A stretch of DNA of 64,000 bases, from positions 7,233,501 through 7,297,500 of the forward strand of contig NZ_JAVDYC010000001.1 in NCBI RefSeq assembly GCF_031458255.1, read 5' to 3'. Source of the stretch: Catenuloplanes niger (lineage in GTDB: Bacteria > Actinomycetota > Actinomycetes > Mycobacteriales > Micromonosporaceae). The notes below the pieces were generated by a model. The model was not told the DNA's origin, did no database searches, and saw only the letters and a program-made list of their open reading frames with translations. The translations under genes and the position numbers were made by a program. Shown in pieces: positions 9,062 through 17,545 of the stretch; position 1 is the stretch's first letter; every line of letters begins with the position of its first letter.

Positions 9062-9211
9062 GGTTCTCCCTCGCCGGTCGTGCGGAACGGTCCCGACAAG
9101 CAAAGGCCATCGTGGACCCGGACCGGCGCGTTCCCGGACCAGATCGGACGACCCGGCACGTTCCGCCTGCTCAGCGCGCGTCGTGCCGGAGCCCGGCACC
9201 GGAGCGGCCCG

Positions 9212-9238
9212 GACGGTCCGGACGGTCCGGACGGTCCG
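9212..9238 (+). repeat. 9-bp tandem repeat, three copies
   Basis: Three perfect head-to-tail copies of GACGGTCCG at 9212-9220, 9221-9229 and 9230-9238, followed by a diverged copy. They lie just past the tetR stop codon, in the gap upstream of the lipoprotein gene. Confidence 0.8.
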
Positions 9239-9256
9239 GAGGGTCCTTGCGGAGGA

Positions 9257-9832
9257 TCAGTGCGGAGCGAAGCGGTCGATCAGCAGGGCCAGCCGCCGGG
9301 CGTGGCGGTCCCGGGGCAGCCGGCCGCCGCGGGTCAGCGCCACCAGCCCGTGCAGTCCGGCCCAGAGCACCTCGGTCCGGACGTCGAGGTCGTCGTCGTC
9401 GCCGGCCGCCCGCACGGCCTCGCGCAGCTCGCCGAACGCGTCCCGGAGCGCGGCCGGCGCGTCCGGCCCGCCGAACGTCAGCTCGGCCGTCTCGGTGAAC
9501 ATCGCCTCGTACAGCGTCGGCCGCGTCTCGGCGAACCGTGCGTACGCCTCCGCGGTCGCGGCCAGCGCGGCGCGCGGGCCGGCCGCCGCGGTCCGGGCGG
9601 CCCGCAGCTCGGCGGCCAACTCGGCGAAGCCCTCGACCGCGACCGCCGCCATGATCGCGCCCTTGCCGCGGAAGTGGCTGTAGAGGACCGGCTGGCTGTA
9701 CTCGATCCGGTCGGCGAGCCGGCGCGTGGTGACGGCGTCCCAGCCCTCGGCCTCGGCGAGTTCCCGGGCGACGCCGATGATCAGTCGCTCCCGGTCCACG
9801 CGTTCGCGTTCCCGGCGCTCTCGGATTGACAT
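9257..9832 (-). CDS. TetR-family repressor
   Basis: A 191-residue regulator. Residues 15-62 form the helix-turn-helix domain: LIIGVARELAEAEGWDAVTTRRLADRI then YSQPVLYSHFRGKGAIMAAV. The C-terminal part is a typical TetR ligand-binding domain (WAGLHGLVALTRGGRLP, as in the TetR C-terminal 13/33 type). It is divergent from a DUF4267 membrane protein gene, its likely target. A TAGGAT hexamer (9840-9845, minus strand) lies 7 nt before ATG 9832 and overlaps one operator box, so the gene is probably leaderless and autorepressed. Confidence 0.93.
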   Translation of the reverse strand: MSIRERRERERVDRERLIIGVARELAEAEGWDAVTTRRLADRIEYSQPVLYSHFRGKGAIMAAVAVEGFAELAAELRAARTAAAGPRAALAATAEAYARFAETRPTLYEAMFTETAELTFGGPDAPAALRDAFGELREAVRAAGDDDDLDVRTEVLWAGLHGLVALTRGGRLPRDRHARRLALLIDRFAPH

Positions 9833-9842
9833 GACAGAAATC

Positions 9843-9906
9843 CTAGCAGCGCTAGCCGTTCGGTGGCGCGAGGTGTTAGCGTCGCTCTCACATCTAGCGC
9901 TGCTAG
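9843..9906. promoter_or_regulatory. Two TetR operator boxes in inverted orientation
   Basis: CTAGCAGCGCTAG at 9843-9855 is the exact reverse complement of CTAGCGCTGCTAG at 9894-9906; each box is itself a near-palindrome. The left box overlaps the predicted -10 of the tetR gene; the right box lies just upstream of the ribosome site (GGAG) of the DUF4267 gene. Centre-to-centre distance is 51 bp, close to five helical turns, so both repressor dimers would lie on the same DNA face. Confidence 0.8.
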
Positions 9907-9918
9907 CAAGGAGTCGTC

Positions 9919-10290
9919 ATGCTCACCGTGGTCGCCTACGGCCTCGCCGTCCTGCTCAACGTCTTCATCATCGTGATCGGCGTCCGGTTCCTGGCCGCGC
10001 CGGTGGCGGCCGCGGCCGGCTACGGCGTGCCCGCGGACCCGCGGGCGGCCGGCGCCTACCTGTCGGTCAAGGGCGTCCGCGACATCACCGTCGGCCTGAT
10101 CGGCCTGGCCCTCCTGACGTTCGCGGGCGCGCCGGCCGCGGCCTGGTTCATGCTGGTCGTCGTGCTGGTGCCGCTCGGCGACACGCTCATCGTCCTGCGT
10201 CACGGCGGCACCCGCGCCACCGCCTTCGGCGTCCACCTCAGCACCGCGGTCATCGTGGCGATCAGCGCGTCACTGCTGTTCACCCAGTGA
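9919..10290 (+). CDS. DUF4267 four-helix membrane protein
   Basis: A 123-residue integral membrane protein with four hydrophobic segments (about 3-25, 48-70, 76-94, 102-121). The pattern GVRFLAAP, GAYLSVKGVRDITVGLIGLALL and LVPLGDTLIVLRHGG is that of DUF4267, often encoded beside TetR regulators. ATG 9919 follows GGAG by 5 nt. Its function is unknown; control by the divergent TetR protein suggests induction by a small molecule. Confidence 0.88.
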   Translation: MLTVVAYGLAVLLNVFIIVIGVRFLAAPVAAAAGYGVPADPRAAGAYLSVKGVRDITVGLIGLALLTFAGAPAAAWFMLVVVLVPLGDTLIVLRHGGTRATAFGVHLSTAVIVAISASLLFTQ

Positions 10291-10390
10291 CGCGGCGCGT
10301 GCGCCTCACACGCGGCGCGTGCGCCTCACACGCGGCGCGTGCGCCTCACACGCGGCGCGTGCGCCTCACACTCGGCGCGTGCGCCTCACC
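10291..10390. repeat. 20-bp tandem repeat, five copies, between convergent genes
   Basis: Five contiguous 20-bp units start right after the DUF4267 stop: four identical (10291-10370) and a fifth with two changes (10371-10390). The unit begins CGCGGCGCGTGCGCCTCACA and contains the palindrome-like GCGCGTGCGC. The stop codon of the convergent DUF4262 gene (10386-10388) lies inside the fifth copy. Confidence 0.95.
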
Positions 10391-10901
10391 GGTACGGCGC
10401 GTCCGCCCCGGGGAGCCACAGGCTCGGCTGGGAGTCGCGGCAGCCCGCGCCCGCGCCCGGCTCCCATGGGAAGCGGCCCGCGCCGTCCGGCCAGACGATC
10501 TGCGTGATCGGCACCGGCGTTCCCCGGTAGAAGCCGAGGCCCGCGTCGAAGAGGCCGCGGCACCGGTCCGGCCGGGCCGCGCGGACGACCACGTCGTACC
10601 CGGTCAGGACGTCGTCCCGGCGTTCGCCGTCGAGCAGGGTGTCGCCGTCGCGGAGCAGGTTGCCGACCAGGTCGGCGATCCGCGTCCCGAGCCGGGCGGG
10701 CAGCCCGAACACGCAGATCTCGGTGGCGCGGAACGTGTGCCACAGCCCGGTGGAGTAGGCCGGGCCCCCGGTGACGGCGGTGACCGTCCAGCCGTACCGG
10801 CGGATCCTGGCGGCCGTCGTGCGGTCCCGGGTGTCCCAGGCGTCCTCGGGATATCCGGGCGGGGCGGCGCACAGCAGGCAGCGACAGGATTGATCATCCA
10901 C
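10386..10901 (-). CDS. DUF4262 protein
   Basis: A 171-residue protein of the DUF4262 type: CxxC near the N-terminus (CRCLLC), GWTVTAVTGGPAYSTGLWHTF, then EICVFGLPARLGTRIADLVGNLLRDG and a C-terminal FYRGTPVPITQIVWPDGAGRFPWEP block. Function is unknown. GTG 10901 is chosen because TACCCT (10908-10913, minus strand) ends 6 nt before it and no Shine-Dalgarno is seen, a leaderless layout. Its 3' end runs into the 20-bp repeat array. Confidence 0.85.
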   Translation of the reverse strand: MDDQSCRCLLCAAPPGYPEDAWDTRDRTTAARIRRYGWTVTAVTGGPAYSTGLWHTFRATEICVFGLPARLGTRIADLVGNLLRDGDTLLDGERRDDVLTGYDVVVRAARPDRCRGLFDAGLGFYRGTPVPITQIVWPDGAGRFPWEPGAGAGCRDSQPSLWLPGADAPYR

Positions 10902-10968
10902 GCGGTGAGGGTAGCGGCGGCGTACCCCTGACAGGTTCGTGGCTCTGGGCTTTTGTCACACTCGGGGC

Positions 10969-11424
10969 ATGAGCGAGACCGAGGTCGTGCGGCTGCGTCC
11001 GCAGCGGGTGCGTGTCGTCTGCTATGTGACGGCGGTGGCGGTGGTGGTCGTGTTCACGCTGGTCGGGCTCGGCCTGTCCGGGCGGCTCAACGACGAGACG
11101 GACGCGGTCTTCCAGCTCGGCGACCAGATCGCGATGATCGGGCTCGGCGTGCTGGCGGCGGCCGGCGTGCTGCTGTTCACCCGGCCGCGGGTCGAGGCGG
11201 ACGCGAAGGGCATCCGGGTGCGGAACCTGCTCGGCGGCTACGAGCTGCCGTGGGACGTGGTCCGGCGGATCCGGTTCGACCAGCACTCGCCGTGGGCGTT
11301 CCTGGAGCTGGCGGACGACGAGTCGGTGGCGGTGCTGGCGCTGCAGGCGGCCGACCGGGAGTACGCGGTGCAGGGCGTCCGGGCGCTGCGCGCGCTGCAC
11401 GCGAAGGCCACCACCCCGGCCTGA
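10969..11424 (+). CDS. PH-domain membrane protein
   Basis: A 151-residue protein with two membrane segments (about 17-38 and 50-68) followed by a soluble bacterial PH-like domain (RPRVEADAKGIRVRNLLGGYELPWDVVRRIRFDQ, FLELADDESVAVLALQAAD). In Micromonosporaceae a similar gene often follows ribH-hisE-hisG; here it is about 6 kb from hisG. CACACT at 10957-10962 ends 6 nt before ATG 10969, a possible leaderless start. Function unknown. Confidence 0.85.
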   Translation: MSETEVVRLRPQRVRVVCYVTAVAVVVVFTLVGLGLSGRLNDETDAVFQLGDQIAMIGLGVLAAAGVLLFTRPRVEADAKGIRVRNLLGGYELPWDVVRRIRFDQHSPWAFLELADDESVAVLALQAADREYAVQGVRALRALHAKATTPA

Positions 11425-11504
11425 CCTTTTTCAGGTACCCGCTTCCGGCGTGGTCGCGGTCCGCACGCTCCCGCGGGCACCGGTCGGCCGCGGGCGGCCT
11501 CCCT

Positions 11505-11560
11505 GTCTGTTCCGCGGGTGGTCACCAGAAGAGTCTGTTCCGCGGGTGGTCACCAGAAGA
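11505..11560. repeat. Perfect 28-bp tandem duplication
   Basis: Positions 11505-11532 and 11533-11560 are identical, head to tail with no gap (each begins GTCTGTTCCGCGGGTGGTCA). The repeat lies between the PH-domain gene and the terminator of the convergent subtilase gene. Perfect identity suggests a recent slippage or duplication. Confidence 0.95.
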
Positions 11561-11567
11561 TCAAAGG

Positions 11568-11598
11568 CCGTGGGCCCGGTCCGGGACCGGGCCCACGG
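11568..11598. terminator. Strong hairpin terminator of the subtilase gene
   Basis: Perfect 15-bp arms at 11568-11582 and 11584-11598, starting 4 nt past the subtilase stop. It can act on both strands, since the PH-domain gene converges on it. Confidence 0.85.
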
Positions 11599-11602
11599 GT
11601 GA

Positions 11603-14600
11603 TCAGCGGATCTCGTACGCGCGGATCACGGTCTGGGTGACCGTGTTACCCGCCCGGTCGGCCGCGACCGCGCGCAGCGACACGAAACCGGCCGTGCCCG
11701 GGTGCCGCAGCTGCACGGCGCCGTTGCGGACGGTCGCCCGCGTCCAGGTGGCGCCGTCGTCGTACGACACCTCCACGGTCAGCGACCGGTTCGGTGCCGC
11801 GGCCGAGTTCGCCTGGCCGGCCACCCGCACCGGCACGCTGAACGCACGGCCCTTCGGCGCGACGCCGGACGCGTCGGTCCGCGGCGTGAAGACCACCGTG
11901 GACAGCGGCAGCGGCTCGGTGCCGTGCGCGGACGTGAACGTCCAGCTCGCGTCGACCCGGGTGGAGAGCCGGTGCGGCGCGCCCCGCTCGGCGGTCACGT
12001 CGAGCCGGTAGGCCGCGGCCTCGGCCGGCACCTCCCACTCGCCGTACGTGCCCTGGAACCGGCGGATCACCTGGCCGTCCCGGGACAGCGTGCTGGTCGC
12101 CGACGTGACGACCGAGGTGCCCTCGCGCCCCTCGCCGTCACCGAACAGCGGCGTGCGCGCGTAGACGAGATCGCCGTCACGGGCGATCGCGGTGAACCGG
12201 GTGTCCGGCAGCGCCGGCCCGAAGACCGGGCGGTTCCACACCTCGGTGACGGTCCGGCCCGGCCGGTACCCGACCTGCGGCGCCCACTGCTCCGAGTAGT
12301 ACTGCTCCCAGCCCTCCTCGTTGATCCGCGCGTCCATGAAGTACGGCGCCCAGCGCACCCCGTGGTCCGCGTTGTAGTACTCGGTGCGGCGGAACCCGGC
12401 CGGGTACAGCCAGTTCCACGAGGAGCCGCCGGTGAGCGCGTCGTGCATCGGGAAGCTGCCCTTCGCGGCCAGGTCGACCGCGGCCTGCGTGCCGTGCGTG
12501 GCCTCCACGGTGGCGAACTCGGACTGCGTCGCCGCGCGCGTGAAACCGGTCGTCATCTTTCCGGGCGTCAGGTAGAACGCCGAGTACAGGTACGGCGTGC
12601 CGTTGTACGTGCCGTCCGCGGCCCGCTGCCCGAACCGCGCGATGACGTACGAGTTGTAGTCCGGCGTGGTGACGTCCGGTCCCAGCCGTCCGATGTAGAC
12701 GCGCTGGTCACCGGCCGCGCCGACGCCGGTGCTGTACCACGTCGATCCGGCCCCGGCCCACAGCGACTCGAGCGAGGCACCCCGGCGCGGCACGGTCACC
12801 GTGACCGGCGCGGCGATCCGGGCGTCCAGCGTCAGCGAGCCGGTGCCGGCGTCGACGGTCAGGCTGCCCTGGGCGAGGTGGGTGTCCTCGCCCACGCTCG
12901 CGCCGAGCGCGTACTCGCCCTTCGGCAGCCGGATCGTCTCCCCGCTGCCCGGCCAGGCACCGTATCCGGCGCGCCGCGCCTTGTCGATCAGCTGCACCCG
13001 GTAGTCGCCGGCCGGTGCGCCGTCCCGGCCGAGCACGGTCAGGCCGACGTCGTAGCTCTCCAGTTCGCGCTGCACGCCGAGCGGCGTGCGCACCACCCGG
13101 TCGCCCGCGGTCGCGGTGACCGCGCCGCCCAGGAACCCGTCCGGCAGCTCACCGCGGGTGTCGACGGCGACCCGCACCGAGGCCTCGCCGCCCGCGGGCA
13201 CGGTCACCGTCGGCGCGGAGAACGAGACCAGCCCGTCCGGGAGGCCGCTGACGCCGAGCGTGAGCGTCACCGCGGCCGCACCGTCGTTGCGGTACGTGAG
13301 CGTGGTCGAGCGCACCTCGTCGTCCGCGTGCGGCCACTTCTGGAAGCCGGCGTTGATCACGGCCGGTGCCACGGTGACGTCCTGGGTGATCGCGCGGGCC
13401 ACGTCGACCCGGCCCGCACCCTGCGCGCTCGCCGGCGTCGACGCGTGCGGCGCGGCGGAGCCGACCAGCACGGACTTCAGCCGGTCGCCCGGCCAGTCCG
13501 GGTGCCGCTGGGCCAGCAGCGCGGCGGCGCCGGCCACGTGCGGCGTCGCCATCGAGGTGCCGGACGCGGTGGTGTAGCCCGCGGCCGGCCCCGGGTCGGT
13601 CATCTCGACCGCGTCGGTGCTGCGCGCGGCCGCGATGTCCACGCCCGGCGCGGTGATCTCCGGCTTGATCGCGAAGTCGCCGGTGCGCGGCCCGCGGCTG
13701 GAGAAACCGGCCAGGTTGCCGGACCTGTCCACCGCGCCGACGGTCAGCGCCGCGTCCGCGGTCCCGGGGCTCTCCACGCTGCCCTCGCCGAACGCGCCGG
13801 AGTTGCCGGCCGCGACCACGAACAGCGTGCCGTGCTCCTCGCTGAGCGTCCGGACGGCCGCCTCGATCGGGTCCTCCTCGGGCGTGTCGAATCCGCCGAG
13901 GCTCATGTTGACCACGTCCGCGCCCTGCTCCGCGGCCCACTGCATGCCGGCCAGGATCGACGACTCGGGGCAGCCGGCGGCCAGTGCGCAGACCTTGCCG
14001 TCGAGCAGCTTCGCGCCGGGGGCCACGCCCCGGAACCGGTCGCCGGTCCCGGCGATCGTGGACGCGACGTGCGTGCCGTGGCCGACCAGGTCGCGGTCGT
14101 CCTCCTCGTCCGCGACGAAGTTCCGCGCGGCGCGTACCTGCCCGGTCAGGTCGGGGTGGGTCTCGTCGATGCCGGTGTCCAGCACCGCGACCGTGGTGCC
14201 GGTGCCGGTCAGGCCCGCCTGCCAGGCCGCGGGCGCGCCGATCTGCGGCACGCTGACGTCCAGCGACGGGCGCATGACGCCGTCCAGCCAGATCTTGCTG
14301 ACACCGCCGCGGGCCTGGGCGGACACGCCGGTCAGCGCCGTCCAGGTCGCGCCGCTCGGCGAGGCCTCCATGCGGCTCAGGCCGCCGGGCAGCGAGCCGG
14401 CCGCGCGGGCGCCGGGCAGGGCGCCGGCGACCAGCAGCGGCAGTGCCCGGTCGTGGTAGCCGAACTCGACCAGCCGGGTCACGTCGAACAGCCGCGGGTC
14501 GACGCGGCCGGCGTGCAGCGGCCCGCGCACGTCGGACGGGATCACCGACACGCGCCCGTGCAGGCGCTCGATGCCGAACCGGACGTGCTCGCGCCCGGCG

Positions 14601-14821
14601 CCGCGCGCGAGCGCGACGTTCCCGCCCGGGAACAGCGTGACCCGGTCGCCGGTGATCAGCGTGACGGTACGGGCGTCACCGCCGGGCGACGGGGGAGCGG
14701 GGGACGGGGGAGCGAGGGACGGGTCGGCCGTCGCCGTGCCGGGGAGCACGGCGACGAACGCGGTGGACACGGTCAGCGCGGCTATCAGACGCCGCAGACG
14801 TGATGCACTGTAGACAGTCAC
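11603..14821 (-). CDS. Secreted subtilisin-like serine protease (S8), large
   Basis: A 1072-residue exported protease. The signal peptide (1-32) ends near TATA-DPS; a propeptide follows (about 50-190, TVTLITGDRVTLFPGGN). The catalytic triad is complete: Asp in VAVLDTGID, His in GHGTHVAST and Ser in SGTSMATPHVAG, with the oxyanion Asn in VVAAGNSGAFG. The C-terminal half (about 480-1072) is beta-rich (VTLGVSGLPDGLVSF, SLTVEVSYDDGATWTRATV), as in other actinomycete extracellular S8 enzymes. No sortase motif or C-terminal membrane helix is seen, so it is probably released. GTG 14821 follows an AGGGG ribosome site. The gene starts 37 nt after the SGNH hydrolase stop; co-transcription is possible. 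Confidence 0.95.
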   Translation of the reverse strand: MTVYSASRLRRLIAALTVSTAFVAVLPGTATADPSLAPPSPAPPSPGGDARTVTLITGDRVTLFPGGNVALARGAGREHVRFGIERLHGRVSVIPSDVRGPLHAGRVDPRLFDVTRLVEFGYHDRALPLLVAGALPGARAAGSLPGGLSRMEASPSGATWTALTGVSAQARGGVSKIWLDGVMRPSLDVSVPQIGAPAAWQAGLTGTGTTVAVLDTGIDETHPDLTGQVRAARNFVADEEDDRDLVGHGTHVASTIAGTGDRFRGVAPGAKLLDGKVCALAAGCPESSILAGMQWAAEQGADVVNMSLGGFDTPEEDPIEAAVRTLSEEHGTLFVVAAGNSGAFGEGSVESPGTADAALTVGAVDRSGNLAGFSSRGPRTGDFAIKPEITAPGVDIAAARSTDAVEMTDPGPAAGYTTASGTSMATPHVAGAAALLAQRHPDWPGDRLKSVLVGSAAPHASTPASAQGAGRVDVARAITQDVTVAPAVINAGFQKWPHADDEVRSTTLTYRNDGAAAVTLTLGVSGLPDGLVSFSAPTVTVPAGGEASVRVAVDTRGELPDGFLGGAVTATAGDRVVRTPLGVQRELESYDVGLTVLGRDGAPAGDYRVQLIDKARRAGYGAWPGSGETIRLPKGEYALGASVGEDTHLAQGSLTVDAGTGSLTLDARIAAPVTVTVPRRGASLESLWAGAGSTWYSTGVGAAGDQRVYIGRLGPDVTTPDYNSYVIARFGQRAADGTYNGTPYLYSAFYLTPGKMTTGFTRAATQSEFATVEATHGTQAAVDLAAKGSFPMHDALTGGSSWNWLYPAGFRRTEYYNADHGVRWAPYFMDARINEEGWEQYYSEQWAPQVGYRPGRTVTEVWNRPVFGPALPDTRFTAIARDGDLVYARTPLFGDGEGREGTSVVTSATSTLSRDGQVIRRFQGTYGEWEVPAEAAAYRLDVTAERGAPHRLSTRVDASWTFTSAHGTEPLPLSTVVFTPRTDASGVAPKGRAFSVPVRVAGQANSAAAPNRSLTVEVSYDDGATWTRATVRNGAVQLRHPGTAGFVSLRAVAADRAGNTVTQTVIRAYEIR

Positions 14822-14858
14822 ACCCCTATGACCCGAGAAGCCGCGAAATGGTTGTTGG

Positions 14859-16007
14859 TTATGCGCGACCGAATGCGCCGCCGTCCCCGAAGGCCCGGTC
14901 GGCGAACCGCGTGCCGATCAGCCGGTGCGTCTCCGCGTCCGGGTGCAGCGCGTCCGGCAGCGGCAGTGCCTCGGCGTCCGCCTCGCCGTACAGCTCCAGG
15001 CCGTCGAGGTACCGCAGGTGCGGGTCGGACGCGGCACGGTCCGCGACGATCCGGGCGAGCTCGGCCCGGATGACCCGCAGCGTCAGCTTCCCGGCCGCGA
15101 CCTCGTCCGGTGAGCCGGTCGCCCGGAAGCTCATCCGTCCCTCGGCCAGCGCCGCCGGGTCGAAGTCGCCGGGGCCGGGCGTCTCCTCGTGGATCGGGCA
15201 GAGGATCGGCGACACCACGAGCAGCGGCACCGCCGGGTGGCCCTCGCGGATCGTGTCCAGGAAGCCGTGCACGGCCGGGCCGAACGCGCGCAACCGCATC
15301 AGGTCCGCGTTCACCACGTTGATGCCGATCTTGACGCTGATCAGGTCGGCCGGTGTGTCCCGGATGACGCGCGCGGTGAACGGGTCGAGCAGCGCGTTGC
15401 CGCCCAGCCCCAGATTGATCAGCTCGACGCCGCCGGCGCGCGCGGCCAGCGCCGGCCAGGTGGCGGACGGCCCGTCGGTGTTGGAGCCGTGGCTGATCGA
15501 GCTGCCGTGGTGCAGCCAGACCCGGCGCCCGGACTCCGCGGCCGGCGCGATCGGCGCGTCCGCGCGCAGGTCGCGAAGCTCGGTCCGCTCCCGGTACGGC
15601 AACCAGATCTCCACGTCCTTCTCGCCGGCCGGCAGCCCGTCGAAGCGCAGCGTGGCGACCTCGCCCGGCCGGTGGGTCATCGCGCCGGTGGCCATGTCGA
15701 TCGCCACGGTGTCGCCGCCGTCCGCGGTGCGCCGCGCCACCAGGGCGCCGTCGATCAGCAGGTCGTAGGCGCCGTCCGGCGCGGCCGGCGCACCGGTGAA
15801 GGCGACCCGGGTGGGCAGCGTGTCCAGCTCGATGAGGGTGGCGGTGGTGCGGAACGCCAGCCGGACGCCGGAGGGCTGCGCCTCGACCATGGCGAGGTGT
15901 GGCGCGGCCGCCTGTGCGAGGGCCCAGGAGGGGAGGCGGTGGGGGAGGAGACCGTGCGGGGTGTGCTCGATCTCGAGTGCACCCCGCAGCAGATTGGCGT
16001 CGATCAT
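14859..16007 (-). CDS. SGNH/GDSL esterase with N-terminal beta-sandwich, probably a sugar-ester hydrolase
   Basis: A 382-residue SGNH hydrolase of the two-domain kind seen in SsfX3 and related esterases: an N-terminal beta-sandwich (1-165), then the hydrolase domain with the nucleophile in HHGSSISHGSN, block II Gly in INLGLGGNALLD, block III Asn in GINVVN, and Asp/His in DALHPDAETH. No signal peptide is seen, so it acts inside the cell. Last gene of the arabino-oligosaccharide operon, 32 nt after the GH51 gene; removal of acyl groups from imported oligosaccharides is likely (inference). TATGGT (16014-16019) ends 6 nt before ATG 16007, so it may also have its own leaderless promoter. Confidence 0.9.
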   Translation of the reverse strand: MIDANLLRGALEIEHTPHGLLPHRLPSWALAQAAAPHLAMVEAQPSGVRLAFRTTATLIELDTLPTRVAFTGAPAAPDGAYDLLIDGALVARRTADGGDTVAIDMATGAMTHRPGEVATLRFDGLPAGEKDVEIWLPYRERTELRDLRADAPIAPAAESGRRVWLHHGSSISHGSNTDGPSATWPALAARAGGVELINLGLGGNALLDPFTARVIRDTPADLISVKIGINVVNADLMRLRAFGPAVHGFLDTIREGHPAVPLLVVSPILCPIHEETPGPGDFDPAALAEGRMSFRATGSPDEVAAGKLTLRVIRAELARIVADRAASDPHLRYLDGLELYGEADAEALPLPDALHPDAETHRLIGTRFADRAFGDGGAFGRA

Positions 16008-16013
16008 ACCTAA

Positions 16014-16044
16014 ACCATATCGCGCCAAACCTAAAAGTCTTAGG
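16014..16044 (-). promoter_or_regulatory. Possible internal promoter and inverted repeat before the SGNH gene
   Basis: On the minus strand TATGGT (16019-16014) lies 6 nt before ATG 16007. Farther upstream a CCTAA-N5-TTAGG inverted repeat (16030-16044) covers the GH51 stop codon, where a -35 or operator would fall. The AT-rich patch contrasts with its surroundings. Confidence 0.4.
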
Positions 16045-17533
16045 AAAGCGGGATCACGCTCCACGACACCGGCGGCAGCACCACGTCGAGCGAGCCGGGC
16101 GTGACGCCGGGGTGCGGGCGCGGCGCCACCCGGTCCGGCGCGTCCGCGGTGTTCGTGGCGTAGACGTCGTCGTCCGCCAGCACGGTGGCGTCGCCGATCC
16201 GCAGCTCCCGGTCGAACGCGCGGGTGTTCACGGTCAGCCGCACCGGGTCGTCGATCGACCGGTTCACCACGAACAGCGCGACCGCGCCGGTCTCCTCGTC
16301 GCGCGTGGCGACCGCGTCGACCAGCGGCGCGTCGCCGTACCTCGGGGTCTCGTAGACCGGCGAGTCGACCGCGGTGCGCAGCACCTCGCCGCGGGCCAGC
16401 GCGGACGCCTGCGCGAACGGGTGGAAGATCGTCTGTCGCCAGGCGCGCCCGCCGGGCTCGGTGAAGATCGGCCCGATCACGTTGACCAGCTGCGCCTGCG
16501 CGGCCGCCTCGACCCGGTCGCTGTGCCGCAGCAGCGAGATCAGCAGGCTGCCGACCACCACCGCGTCCGCCACGTGGTAGACGTCCTCCAGCTGGCGCGG
16601 CGCGATCTCCCAGGTGGCCGGCGGCGGCGCGCTCTGGAAACGGCTGAGGTACCAGACGTTCCACTCGTCGAACGAGATGCCGATCTTCTTCGACGACTTG
16701 CGCCGCGCGCCGACGTGGTCCGCGGTCGCGGTGACCGCGCGGATCACGTGCTCCATGTCCAGGTTGGACGCCAGGAACGAGCCGAGGTCGCCGTCCACCT
16801 CCTCGTAGTACGCGTGCGCGGAGATCAGGTCGACCTCGTCGTACGTCTCGGCCAGCACCTCCGCCTCCCACGCGCCGAACTCGGGCATGCCGGAGCCGGA
16901 GCTGCCCACGGCCACGAACGTCAGGTTCGGGTCGAGCATCCGCATCGCGCGCGCGGTCTGGGCGGCGAGCCGGCCGTACTCCCGCGCGGTCTTGAACCCG
17001 ACCTGCCAGGGGCCGTCCAGCTCGTTGCCGAGGCACCAGAGCCGCACGTCGTACGGCTTCGGGTTGCCGTTCGCCACGCGCAGGTCGGAGAAGTGCGTAC
17101 CGCCCGGGTGGTTGGTGTACTCGAGCAGGTCCACGGCCTCGGCCACGCCGCGGGTGCCGAGGTTGACCGCCATCATCGGTTCGACGCCGGCCCGCGCGCA
17201 CCAGCGCAGGAACTCGTCCGTGCCGAACTCGTTGGTCTCGATGGTGTGCCAGGCGAGGTCGGGGCGCCGGACCCGGGTGGGCCCGACCCCGTCCTCCCAG
17301 CGGTACCCGGAGACGAAGTTGCCGCCCGGGTAGCGGACCATCGACACGCCCAGCTCGCGGACCAGCGCGAGCACGTCCTGGCGGAGCCCGTCCGCGTCCG
17401 CGGTGGGATGGCCGGGCTCGTAGACGCCGGTGTAGACACAGCGGCCGAGGTGCTCGACGAACGAGCCGAACGTGCGCCGGCGCACCGGGGCGACGGTGAA
17501 GGCGGGGTCGAGCGTGACTGTCGCGTGCTGCAC
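16040..17533 (-). CDS. Alpha-L-arabinofuranosidase, GH51
   Basis: A 497-residue intracellular enzyme that releases arabinose from arabinan or arabinoxylan oligosaccharides. GH51 features are clear: FGSFVEHLGRCVYTGVYEPGHP, MVRYPGGNFVSGYRWEDGVGP, acid/base Glu in WCLGNELDGPW, ISAHAYY, and nucleophile Glu in ISFDEWNVWY; the C-terminal part is a beta domain ending in VVLPPVSWSVIPLS. GTG 17533 follows a GGAG ribosome site by 9 nt. It starts 12 nt after the upstream permease stop, so uptake and hydrolysis are encoded together. Confidence 0.96.
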   Translation of the reverse strand: MQHATVTLDPAFTVAPVRRRTFGSFVEHLGRCVYTGVYEPGHPTADADGLRQDVLALVRELGVSMVRYPGGNFVSGYRWEDGVGPTRVRRPDLAWHTIETNEFGTDEFLRWCARAGVEPMMAVNLGTRGVAEAVDLLEYTNHPGGTHFSDLRVANGNPKPYDVRLWCLGNELDGPWQVGFKTAREYGRLAAQTARAMRMLDPNLTFVAVGSSGSGMPEFGAWEAEVLAETYDEVDLISAHAYYEEVDGDLGSFLASNLDMEHVIRAVTATADHVGARRKSSKKIGISFDEWNVWYLSRFQSAPPPATWEIAPRQLEDVYHVADAVVVGSLLISLLRHSDRVEAAAQAQLVNVIGPIFTEPGGRAWRQTIFHPFAQASALARGEVLRTAVDSPVYETPRYGDAPLVDAVATRDEETGAVALFVVNRSIDDPVRLTVNTRAFDRELRIGDATVLADDDVYATNTADAPDRVAPRPHPGVTPGSLDVVLPPVSWSVIPLS

Positions 17534-17545
17534 GTGGATGAACTC

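Noticed and set aside
10291..10390. CRISPR-like array
   Set aside because: The units are contiguous with no spacers and no cas genes are nearby.
11702..14803. Open frame of over 1000 codons opposite the subtilase gene
   Set aside because: It mirrors a well-supported protease gene. Its translation is Arg/Gly/Ala-rich without domain pattern, the usual antisense shadow in high-GC DNA.
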